This document shows, one piece after another, positions 56,626-64,000 of a stretch of 64,000 nt of DNA. The stretch is from assembly GCF_018771565.1 (NCBI RefSeq), contig NZ_CP076326.1, forward strand, positions 2,921,785 to 2,985,784, read 5' to 3'. The position numbers were made by a program, and so were the translations under genes. The notes beneath the pieces are model-generated. The model was not told the origin of the DNA and ran no database searches. It saw only the letters and a list, made by a program, of their open reading frames with translations. Numbering within the stretch: position 1 is the stretch's first letter; the number at the start of each line of letters is the position of its first letter. The DNA is from Thermoflexus hugenholtzii (GTDB taxonomy: Bacteria > Chloroflexota > Anaerolineae > Thermoflexales > Thermoflexaceae).

Positions 56626-57854
56626 AGTGGGCCCGGGAGAACATGGGGCTGGCGCTGCTGGCCTTCGGGCTGGCCTTCGCCCTCTGGGCCGCCGCCGTCT
56701 GGGAGGAGAACCCGCCCGTGGAGCGATCCTTGACCGATGTCCCGCTGGCCTTTCAAGGCCTGGCGCCCGATCACGTGGTCTTCGAACGCTCCGCCGAGCG
56801 GGTCCGCCTCCGCCTGCGGGTGCCCCGGGCGATGGAGGGAACCATCGTCCCTCAGGATGTGGAGGCCTTTGTGAACGTGTCCGGCCTGGGCGAGGGAGCC
56901 TATGAGCGGCCGGTGCAGATCCGCGTTCACCGGCGGGGCATCCAGATCCTCGAAGTGGATCCCCCGGCGGTGCGCTTCCGTCTGGAGCGCCTGGAGGGCC
57001 GGGAGATCCCGGTCTCCATCCAGATCCTGGGCCAGCCCGCCGTTGGTTATCAGGTCGGCGTCCCGCTTCCCGCCCTCCCCCAGGTCCGGGTGACCGGCCC
57101 CCGCTCCCGGATCGCCGTTGCGGCCATGGCCGTGGGGCGGATCCGCATCGAGGGGGCGCGTCAAAGCGTGGAGGCGGAGGTCGCCCTGGAAGCGGTGGAC
57201 TCCGAGGGGAGGGTGCTGACGGAGGTGCAGGTGGAGCCGGCCCGGATCACGGTCACGGTCCCCATTGAACAGCGCCTGGGCTTCCGCGAGCTGCCGGTGC
57301 GGGTCAACCTGCGCGGGCGCCCGGCGCGGGGCTATCAGCTGACGGAGATCTCCGTGGATCCCCCCACGGTCACCTTGACCGGGGATCCCCGGCGGCTGGA
57401 GGAGGTCGGCAGCTATCTCTCCACCGAGCCCATCGATCTCTCCGAGGCCCGGGGCGAGTTGATCGCGGAAGTCCCTCTGGTGTTGCCGCCCGGGGTCGCC
57501 CTGGTCGGCGCCTCCAACCAGGTGGAGGTCCGCCTCCGGGTGGAGCCGATCCTCAGCACCCAGGTCTTCCAGCAGGTCCCGGTGGTGGTGGAGGGATTGC
57601 GCCCGGGGATGATCGCCCGCCTCTCCCCGGAGACGGTGGACGTGATCGTGCGGGGCCCCCTTCTTTACGTGGAGAGCCTCCAGCCGGATCAGCTGCGGGT
57701 GTGGGTGGAGGTGAGGGATCTGGAGCGGGGGACTTATACCTTGACGCCCACGGTGACCCTCAGCGCCACGGTGACCAACCTCTCCTGGACGCTGATCCCT
57801 CCCAGCCTCCAGGTGACGTTGATGCCGGCCCCCACGCCAACCCGGACGCGCTGA
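56622..57854 (+). CDS. cdaR: YbbR-domain regulator CdaR
   Basis: 410 residues. One N-terminal membrane helix (LGLALLAFGLAFALWAAAVW) and four YbbR repeats outside the cell, each ~80 residues with a VxVxGP or LxLxG turn. CdaR binds and tunes CdaA. The end is Pro/Thr-rich (PAPTPTRTR). Start set by the four-base overlap with cdaA. Confidence 0.92.
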   Translation: MKWARENMGLALLAFGLAFALWAAAVWEENPPVERSLTDVPLAFQGLAPDHVVFERSAERVRLRLRVPRAMEGTIVPQDVEAFVNVSGLGEGAYERPVQIRVHRRGIQILEVDPPAVRFRLERLEGREIPVSIQILGQPAVGYQVGVPLPALPQVRVTGPRSRIAVAAMAVGRIRIEGARQSVEAEVALEAVDSEGRVLTEVQVEPARITVTVPIEQRLGFRELPVRVNLRGRPARGYQLTEISVDPPTVTLTGDPRRLEEVGSYLSTEPIDLSEARGELIAEVPLVLPPGVALVGASNQVEVRLRVEPILSTQVFQQVPVVVEGLRPGMIARLSPETVDVIVRGPLLYVESLQPDQLRVWVEVRDLERGTYTLTPTVTLSATVTNLSWTLIPPSLQVTLMPAPTPTRTR

Positions 57855-57871
57855 GCCGCTTGAGTTACAAT
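57843..57871 (+). promoter_or_regulatory. promoter of gltX
   Basis: CGGACG (57843-57848), 17 bases, TACAAT (57866-57871). The -10 lies in the gap after cdaR; predicted leader ~28 bases. Confidence 0.5.
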
Positions 57872-57905
57872 ACCCGGTGATCACGGGATTGGGAGGGGAT
57901 CCCGG

Positions 57906-59393
57906 ATGAGCGTTCGCGTTCGGTTTGCACCCAGCCCGACCGGGTTCCTGCACGTCGGAGGGGCCCGCACGGCACTCTTCAACTGGCTCTTCGCTCGCCA
58001 TCACGGGGGCCAGTTCGTCCTGCGCATCGAGGACACCGACCGCAAGCGCCTGGTCCCCGGCGCCCTGGAGGATATCCTGGACTCCCTCCGGTGGCTGGGC
58101 CTGGATTGGGACGAAGGCCCGGACGTCGGAGGACCCTACGGGCCTTACATCCAGTCCCAGCGGTTGGAGATCTACCGGGAGCACGCCCACCGCCTGGTCG
58201 ACCTGGGCCATGCCTATTATTGCTTCTGCTCGGAGGAGCGGCTGGAGCGCCTGCGTCGGGAGCAGGAGGCCCGCAAGCAGCCCACCGGTTACGACCGCTA
58301 CTGCCGCTACAACGTCTCGCTTGAGGAGGCCCAACGTCGCATCGCCGCCGGGGAGCCCTATGTGATCCGCCTTAAGGTTCCCCTGGAGGGAACCACGTCC
58401 TTCCACGACCTGGTGCACGGGGAGATCTCCGTGCAGAACCGGACCCAGGATGATTTCGTGCTGTTGAAATCCGACGGCTACCCCACGTATCACCTGGCCA
58501 ACGTGGTGGACGATCATCTGATGCGCATCACCCACGTGATGCGGGCGGATGAATGGATCCCCAGCACGCCCCGGCACATCCTGCTCTACCAGGCCTTTGG
58601 ATGGGAGCCGCCTCAGTTCGCCCATCTGCCCATCATCTTGAGCCCGACGGGCAAGGGGAAGATGAGCAAGCGGGTGCTGCAGGAGCAGGGGCGATGGGAG
58701 ACGGCCGTCTTCGTGCGGGATTTCCGGGAAGAAGGATACCTGCCGGAGGCCCTGATCAACTTCCTGGCGCTGACCGGATGGGCTTACGACGATAAGACCG
58801 AGCTCTTCACGGTAGAGGAGCTGATCGAGAAGTTTGACATCTCCGGCATCAACCCCAAGCCGGCGGCCTTCAACTACGACAAGCTGGAGTGGATGAACGG
58901 CGTCTACATCCGGCGCCTGAGCCCGGAGGCTCTGGCGGAGCGGCTGCGGCCTTATGTGGAGGCCCTCGGCCTGCGGCCGGATCCGGAGACCCTGCGCCGG
59001 GCGATCCCCCTGATCCAGGAGCGGATCAAGACGCTGCGGGAAGGGGCGGAGATGCTGGAATTCCTGTGGAGGGAGGAGGTGTCGCCGGCATTGGAGGATC
59101 TGGTGCCCTCGGGCGCCTCCCCCGAGGCGGTGCGGGTCTGGCTGACGGAAGCCCGGCGCGTTCTGGAGGCGCTCCCCGAGTTCACCCATGAGGCCGTTGA
59201 GACGGCGCTGCGGGGCCTCGCGGATCGCCTGGGCGTGAAGGCGGGGACGCTGTTCATGGCCGTCCGCGTGGCGGTCACCGGCCGGCGGGTCACCCCCCCT
59301 CTGTTTGAGTCCCTCGCCCTCCTGGGCCGGGAGCGGACGTTGCGACGCCTGGAGGCGGCCGTCCGGCTTCTGGAGAGCGTCCCCGCCCGTTGA
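57906..59393 (+). CDS. gltX: glutamyl-tRNA synthetase
   Basis: 495 residues, class I synthetase. HIGH-type motif PSPTGFLHVGGARTA, KMSKR in GKGKMSKRVLQEQG, and the C-terminal helical anticodon-binding domain. It charges tRNA-Glu; whether it also makes Glu-tRNA-Gln depends on GatCAB, not seen here. GGGAGGGGATCCCGG precedes the ATG. Confidence 0.95.
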   Translation: MSVRVRFAPSPTGFLHVGGARTALFNWLFARHHGGQFVLRIEDTDRKRLVPGALEDILDSLRWLGLDWDEGPDVGGPYGPYIQSQRLEIYREHAHRLVDLGHAYYCFCSEERLERLRREQEARKQPTGYDRYCRYNVSLEEAQRRIAAGEPYVIRLKVPLEGTTSFHDLVHGEISVQNRTQDDFVLLKSDGYPTYHLANVVDDHLMRITHVMRADEWIPSTPRHILLYQAFGWEPPQFAHLPIILSPTGKGKMSKRVLQEQGRWETAVFVRDFREEGYLPEALINFLALTGWAYDDKTELFTVEELIEKFDISGINPKPAAFNYDKLEWMNGVYIRRLSPEALAERLRPYVEALGLRPDPETLRRAIPLIQERIKTLREGAEMLEFLWREEVSPALEDLVPSGASPEAVRVWLTEARRVLEALPEFTHEAVETALRGLADRLGVKAGTLFMAVRVAVTGRRVTPPLFESLALLGRERTLRRLEAAVRLLESVPAR

Positions 59394-59421
59394 GGGCTCC
59401 TGGGACGTAGAGAGGTGCGCG

Positions 59422-60462
59422 ATGTCCCGCTTCCGCCTTCCCGCCATCCGGCTGTTCACCCTCGCCGGGGTTCCGGTGCAGGTGCACGGGAGCCTGGTGG
59501 CGTTGCTGATGGCGGCCGTGCTGGGAGCCGGCCTGCTGGCCGGATGGCGGGAAGCCCTGCGGCAGGGCCTCTGGTGGCTTCTGTTGTTCGGGGCGGTTCT
59601 GTTGCACGAGCTGGGGCATCTCGCCGCCGCGCGCCTGCTGCGTGTCCCGGTGACCGCGGTGGTCCTCTGGCCCATGGGCGGCTTCACCGCGGTCCGGCTG
59701 TCCCCCGGCCGCTTCCGAGCGGAGCTGGGGATCGCCCTGGCTGGGCCCAGCGTCAACCTCCTCCTCGCCCTCCTCATCGCCGGGCTGGGCGGCTGGGAAG
59801 GCCCGGGAGCGCGATGGCGCCCGGAGGTGGTGTTCGGATGGTTGAACCTCCTGCTGGGCCTCTTCAACCTGCTCCCCGTGTTCCCGATGGATGGCGGGCG
59901 GATCCTGCGCAGCGCTCTGGCCATGGCCCTCGGGGAGGGCTGGGGGACCTGGCTGGCGTTGCGGGTGGGGCAGGCAGGGGCCCTGGGGATCGGCGGGCTG
60001 GCGATCTGGCAGTTCCGGCATCAGGACGCAGGCGGGCTGGTTACGATGCTGATCGCCATGTGGCTGCTCGGCCAGACCCTCCAGGAAACCCAGCAGCTGC
60101 GCCGCCGGGAGCGGTTGCAGCAGATCCCCCTCGTCCCGCATCTCCAGCCCCTTCCCCTGGCAGTGAACGATCGGATCCCGGAGCCCGCTGCCCGGCGCCT
60201 GCTTCAGCACAGCGGACAACCGATCCTGCCGGTGGAGGAGGCCGGGCGGTGGCCGGGAGGCCTGGTCCGCATGAGGGACGGCCTGCGGCGCCTGGATCTC
60301 CCCAGCCTGGATGCGACGGCTTCCCTGGGCGCCGCATGGTTATGCCTGGCCCAGAGCGAAAGCCCCGGGGTCCTGGTCCTGCGGGCTGGCCGGCCGGCCG
60401 GCTGGATCCCCCGGGAGCGGGTGGAAGCCCTGGCGCGGGAGCTTCCCGCCGGGTGGCCGTGA
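59422..60462 (+). CDS. site-2-type membrane zinc protease (M50)
   Basis: 346 residues. Zinc motif LLHELGHLAAARLL in the third helix and FPMDGGRILRS as the second-site motif (FPxDG, the NPxDG position) between later helices. The C-terminal ~100 residues are two CBS-like or degenerate CBS segments (LQHSGQPILPV). It cuts membrane-spanning helices; the substrate is unknown. AGAGGT lies upstream of the ATG. Confidence 0.88.
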   Translation: MSRFRLPAIRLFTLAGVPVQVHGSLVALLMAAVLGAGLLAGWREALRQGLWWLLLFGAVLLHELGHLAAARLLRVPVTAVVLWPMGGFTAVRLSPGRFRAELGIALAGPSVNLLLALLIAGLGGWEGPGARWRPEVVFGWLNLLLGLFNLLPVFPMDGGRILRSALAMALGEGWGTWLALRVGQAGALGIGGLAIWQFRHQDAGGLVTMLIAMWLLGQTLQETQQLRRRERLQQIPLVPHLQPLPLAVNDRIPEPAARRLLQHSGQPILPVEEAGRWPGGLVRMRDGLRRLDLPSLDATASLGAAWLCLAQSESPGVLVLRAGRPAGWIPRERVEALARELPAGWP

Positions 60463-60636
60463 ACGGATGGAGCGGTCGGGGAAGGGCGCTGGAACAGGCC
60501 GCCGCGATGTAAGGCGGAATTCCGTTGGGCTTGCGCGGAAGTCCGGACAGGCGGTTGCAGGCGGACGGCTGTTCCGGCTTTCGAAAGGGCGAAGGATATC
60601 TCCGTGCAGCGCCCCCGCTCTCCTGTGAGGTGGAGG

Positions 60637-62373
60637 ATGGTCTCGGTCCTCCGGGAGTTTTATCGGGCGAAGTTCCGAATCCTGGGCCGACGGATGAGGC
60701 GGCCGGAGGCTCCGCCGACGCCGGAGCGGGGGCTGGTGCTGATCCAGATCGATGGCCTCTCCTTCCCGCATCTGCAGCGGGCCCTGGAGGCGGGCCGCAT
60801 GCCCTATCTGGCCCGCCAGATCCAGAAGGGGCGGTTCCGGCTGGCGCCCTGGTTCGCCGGCTTCCCCACCACCACCCCGGTGGTGACCGCCGCGCTGCTC
60901 TACGGGCGGCTGGATGCCATCCCGGGGTTCCGGTGGTATGAGAAGGCCCGCCGCGAGCCCATCGGGATGAAGCGACCGCGCCATGTGCGGGAGGTCGTCG
61001 CGCGGCTGGAGGCGGAGGGCGCGGAGGGGCTGTTGCGCGGCGGCGCCTGTTACGCCAGCCTGTTCGACGGGGGGGCCGAGCGGGCCGTCTTCACCCTAAG
61101 CGCCATGGGCCCGCCCGGGCTCCTCGATGGGGTCCGGGGCGTGGGGCTCCTTCTGATCGTCCTGCTCAACCCGGGGCGCATCTGGCGGATCCTCCGCATG
61201 GTGGTGCGCGACATCCTGGACGAGCTGTGGTATGGGATCCGCTCCTGGGGGGCCGGGTGGCGCTTCCTGCGGGATCCGGCGGGGTTGCTCCGCACGGCCC
61301 TTCTGGCGCTGGGCAACGCGCTGCTCCACGAGCTGGTGACCTTCAGCCTCAGCATGGATCTCCATCGGGGGATCTCCCCTCTGTATGGGATCTACGTGCT
61401 GTATGATGAGGCGGCCCATCGCTACGGGCCGGAGCATCCGGTCGCCCTGCGGGCCCTCCGCCGGCTGGACGCTTACCTGCGGGAGATCGATCGGATGGCC
61501 CGCTTCGCCCGGCGGCCGTATGATCTCTACATCTTTTCGGATCACGGGATGACCCCGGCGGTCCCTTTCGCCCGGCGTTTCCGTGAAAGCCTGGGGGATT
61601 TCGTCCGGCGCTGCATGGCCCGGTCGGTGACCCTGGACGAGGCGGTGGAGCCGGATGACCGCCGCTGGCGTTCGTGGCAATACCTGATGGCGGAGATGCG
61701 CGAGCTGGAACGGACCCTCTCCCCGCGCGGAGCCCGGGTGGTGCGGGCGGCCCGAGCCTATGTGCAGCGGCGCGCGTCCCTCCTGCGAGGGGAACCCTCC
61801 GCCCCCGCCGTGCCGTCCGCCGATGTGATCATCCGGGCCTCCGGTCCGCTGGCCCATCTTTACATCGCCGCCGTGCCGGAGCCCCTCCCCCTCAGCGAGA
61901 TCGTCATCCGCTGGCCCCAGCTCCTGGACGCCCTGATCGAGCACCCGGGGATCGGGCTGGTGATCGGCCGGGAAGGGGAGGTAGTCTTCCTGATGGGACA
62001 GGGAGGCGCGCGCGTCGTCCGCGCCGACGGCCGTTCCTCGATCTACGGCCAGGACCCCCTGGCCGATCCGGAGCGCATGGCGCCGGAGGGGCGGTGGCTG
62101 GATCCCGAGCGGACGGCTCAGGAGCTGGCCCGCCTGGCCCGGCTGCCCGGGAGTGGCGATCTCATCCTGCTGGGCGCCTGGGACGGTCGAACGGTGGTGA
62201 GTTTTGAGGATCAACTGGGGACCCATGGGGGCCTGGGCGGGCCTCAGGAGATCGCCTTCCTGATCTTCCCGGCGGAGCGCTCGTTGCGCCCCCAGGCCTG
62301 GCAGGACGCTCGGGATTTCCACGCCTTCTTGAGCCGGGCTTACGCACGCGTGTCGGAAGCTTACCCCTTTTGA
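60637..62373 (+). CDS. alkaline-phosphatase-superfamily hydrolase
   Basis: 578 residues. Type I phosphodiesterase/nucleotide pyrophosphatase features: QIDGLSFPHLQRALEAGRMP with the metal Asp, FPTTTPVVTAALLYG with the Thr nucleophile region, and YIFSDHGM. A middle insertion has two membrane-like helices (GVGLLLIVLLNPGRIW). The ATG at 60637 follows GAGGTGGAGG; an 11-codon-longer GTG start was rejected. Confidence 0.85.
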   Translation: MVSVLREFYRAKFRILGRRMRRPEAPPTPERGLVLIQIDGLSFPHLQRALEAGRMPYLARQIQKGRFRLAPWFAGFPTTTPVVTAALLYGRLDAIPGFRWYEKARREPIGMKRPRHVREVVARLEAEGAEGLLRGGACYASLFDGGAERAVFTLSAMGPPGLLDGVRGVGLLLIVLLNPGRIWRILRMVVRDILDELWYGIRSWGAGWRFLRDPAGLLRTALLALGNALLHELVTFSLSMDLHRGISPLYGIYVLYDEAAHRYGPEHPVALRALRRLDAYLREIDRMARFARRPYDLYIFSDHGMTPAVPFARRFRESLGDFVRRCMARSVTLDEAVEPDDRRWRSWQYLMAEMRELERTLSPRGARVVRAARAYVQRRASLLRGEPSAPAVPSADVIIRASGPLAHLYIAAVPEPLPLSEIVIRWPQLLDALIEHPGIGLVIGREGEVVFLMGQGGARVVRADGRSSIYGQDPLADPERMAPEGRWLDPERTAQELARLARLPGSGDLILLGAWDGRTVVSFEDQLGTHGGLGGPQEIAFLIFPAERSLRPQAWQDARDFHAFLSRAYARVSEAYPF

Positions 62374-62383
62374 GGAGGCACCG

Positions 62384-63283
62384 ATGTGGAAGCGAGGGCT
62401 GATCATCCTGATGCTCGGCGTCGCCGCATGCCAATCGTCCCCCGCGTCGACGCCGGTTGCGCCCACCGCCTTGCCCTCCCCGACGCCCATGGCCCTCGCG
62501 GCTCGGGTGAACGGGGTGCCGATCCCCCTCGCGGAGTTCGAGAGACGGCTGGCCGCTTATGAGCAGGAGTGGCGCCGCAACGGCCTGGACCCCCAGTCCG
62601 CGGAGGGGCGTCAGCGCCTTGCTGCGCTCCCTCGTCAGATCCTGGAGGGGATGATCGAGGAGGTCCTGATCGAGCAGCACGCCGCGAGGATGGGGATCAC
62701 GGTGTCTCCGGAGGAGGTGGAGGCCGCCCTGGCCCAGCTGATCCAGGAGAGCGGCGGGGTAGAGGCCTTCCGCCAACGCCTCGCCGCCCTGGGGATGACG
62801 GAGGAGGAGTTCCGGCGTAACCAGCGCGCGGCCATGCTGGCCCAGAAGGTGTTCCAGCAGCTGACGGCGGACCTGCCAGAGGTTGCCGAACAGGTCCACG
62901 CGCGGCACATCCAGGTGTCCCAGGAGGATTTGGCCCGGCAGCTGCTGGCCCGCTTGCAGCAGGGGGAGGATTTCATCGAGCTGGCCCGCCGGTATTCGGA
63001 GGATGCCGCCACCCGGGAGCTGGGAGGCGACCTGGGATGGTTCGCCCGGGGCACCCTGGCGGTGCCGGAGCTGGAGGAAGCGGCCTTCGCCACCCCGCCG
63101 GGCCAGGTGACATGGGTCACCACTCCACGGGGTTATCACCTCCTGTGGGTGGTGGAGAAGGACCCGGCTCGCCCCCTCTCCGAGGACCAGCGGGAGCTGC
63201 TCCGGCAGCGGCGGATCCAGGCCCAGCTGCAGGCCTGGCGGGCGGAGGCCCAGGTGGAGATCCTGATCCCCCTGGGGCCATAG
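62384..63283 (+). CDS. PpiC/SurA-type peptidyl-prolyl isomerase lipoprotein
   Basis: 299 residues. Lipoprotein signal with lipobox LGVAAC (Cys16), a Thr/Pro-rich linker, a SurA-like N-terminal helical domain, then a parvulin domain (ARHIQVSQED, LGGDLGWFARGTLAVPELEEAAFAT). It would act as a folding helper for secreted proteins on the outer membrane face. GAGGAG precedes the ATG. Confidence 0.9.
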   Translation: MWKRGLIILMLGVAACQSSPASTPVAPTALPSPTPMALAARVNGVPIPLAEFERRLAAYEQEWRRNGLDPQSAEGRQRLAALPRQILEGMIEEVLIEQHAARMGITVSPEEVEAALAQLIQESGGVEAFRQRLAALGMTEEEFRRNQRAAMLAQKVFQQLTADLPEVAEQVHARHIQVSQEDLARQLLARLQQGEDFIELARRYSEDAATRELGGDLGWFARGTLAVPELEEAAFATPPGQVTWVTTPRGYHLLWVVEKDPARPLSEDQRELLRQRRIQAQLQAWRAEAQVEILIPLGP

Positions 63284-63293
63284 GGGTGCCTCT

Positions 63294-64000
63294 TCAGAGG
63301 GAGTGGAGCTCCCGGGGGAAAGCCGTGAGGGACTCCCCGCCGGTTTCAGTGACTACCACTACATCCTCGATGCGGACGCCGCCTTTGCCCGGCAGGTAGA
63401 TCCCGGGCTCCACGGTGAAGGTCATGCCCGGCTGCAGGGGCGTGGCGTCCCCCGCGACCAGGTAGGGCGGCTCGTGAACCTCCAGCCCGAGCCCGTGGCC
63501 GGTGCGGTGGGGGAAATAGGCTCCGTATCCGGCGGCCTCGATGACCGCGCGGGCCGCCCGATCGACCGCCTCCGCGGGGATCCCCGGGCGCACGGCGGCG
63601 CGCCCTGCCGCGTTCGCCTCCCGGACCACCTCATAGACCCGGGCTGTCTCGGGATCCGGCTCCCCAAGGACGAAGGTGCGGGTGAGATCCGAGACGTATC
63701 CATCCACGATCACCCCGAAGTCGACGATCATCAGCTCCCCCGGCCCCATGGGGCGATCCGAAGGGGTGGCGTGGGGGAGGGCGGCGTTGGGTCCGGCCAC
63801 CACGATGGGTTCGAAGGCCAGCGCATCCGCTCCGGCCGCAAAACAGGCCTGGATCAGCCGCCGGGTGGCCTCCCGCTCCGTCATCCCCGGCCGGACCTCG
63901 GGGAGCCACTGTTGCAGCGCGGCTTCGGCGGCGGCGATGGCCCGGCGGATGGCGGCGATCTCCTCCGGACCCTTCACCATCCGCAGCCGGGCCAGCAGGG
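63294..64000 (-). CDS. M24 Xaa-Pro aminopeptidase, 5' part beyond the window
   Basis: The gene continues past the window edge; the frame is open to base 64000 (reading LLARLR before MVKGPEE). The whole pita-bread catalytic domain is present: metal ligands in IVDFGV.. SDLTRTF, TGHGLGLEVHE, TVEPGIY and RIEDVVVV. It removes an N-terminal residue before proline. The apparent ATG at 63980 lies inside the conserved RMVKxPEEI stretch and is not the true start. Confidence 0.93.
   Translation of the reverse strand, partial: LLARLRMVKGPEEIAAIRRAIAAAEAALQQWLPEVRPGMTEREATRRLIQACFAAGADALAFEPIVVAGPNAALPHATPSDRPMGPGELMIVDFGVIVDGYVSDLTRTFVLGEPDPETARVYEVVREANAAGRAAVRPGIPAEAVDRAARAVIEAAGYGAYFPHRTGHGLGLEVHEPPYLVAGDATPLQPGMTFTVEPGIYLPGKGGVRIEDVVVVTETGGESLTAFPRELHSL

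Noticed and set aside
53335-59924. Two frames of over 1000 codons on the minus strand opposite TPR, cdaA, cdaR, gltX and M50 genes
   Set aside because: They cross five well-supported plus-strand genes and have no domain or start site.

Overview
The window is one contiguous, GC-rich bacterial chromosome segment with tight operons, frequent ATGA start/stop overlaps and strong AGGAGG-type ribosome binding sites. The gene set suggests a thermophilic member of the Chloroflexota, Thermoflexus-like. This is an inference from the archaeal-type prolyl-tRNA synthetase, a secreted protease ending in a YLPVIAR tail, the ETGH/GG-repeat secreted protein and the general gene content; no 16S rRNA gene is present. 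I see no CRISPR array, prophage or insertion sequence.

Layout. 1-956: end of a LysM/M23 peptidase. 976-7749 (minus): one long gene string (HAD hydrolase, DUF951, a diheme peroxidase fused to a beta-helix, alpha/beta hydrolase, AcpS, a ureohydrolase, a coiled-coil repeat protein). 7858-15543: VOC protein, UbiD-type decarboxylase, DUF2283, ClpC, ribosomal protein S1, BirA, then tRNA-His and tRNA-Arg. 15621-19944: small membrane protein, a three-gene ABC-2 exporter, a 445-bp gap with a candidate small RNA, and LipA. 20152-31624: a degenerate metallo-beta-lactamase-fold protein, then a plus-strand operon behind a yybP-ykoY (manganese) riboswitch: M48-like/YugP metallopeptidase, P-type cation ATPase, DedA, TerC, a degenerate tyrosine recombinase and a large subtilase. 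31839-38255: RsmI, MFS transporter, TldD/TldE pair, GH57 enzyme. 38323-49672: DoxX, then the glycerol/dihydroxyacetone cluster. 49701-64000: secreted repeat protein, class II aldolase, ProS, TPR protein, CdaA-CdaR, GltX, M50 protease, alkaline-phosphatase-fold protein, PpiC-type lipoprotein and the end of an M24 peptidase.

The most interesting system is the 39.2-49.7 kb cluster: glpF-dhaK-dhaL-glpK-glpA, then an SdhB-type iron-sulfur protein with SdhC- and SdhD-type membrane anchors but no SdhA flavoprotein, a methyltransferase-like gene, a DJ-1/PfpI gene, and a complete stand-alone phosphotransfer chain (DhaM, HPr, Enzyme I). Glycerol would enter by GlpF, be phosphorylated by GlpK and oxidised by the short GlpA; dihydroxyacetone would be phosphorylated by DhaKL from PEP through EI-HPr-DhaM. 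My hypothesis is that the short GlpA (without the C-terminal iron-sulfur-type domain of E. coli GlpA) uses the succinate-dehydrogenase-type module to pass electrons to quinone. Two matched GTTTCA/TGAAAC operators lie upstream of glpF.

The second strong point is the manganese riboswitch, whose closing helix overlaps an 18-bp intrinsic terminator, giving a clear on-switch model for the ATPase/TerC operon.
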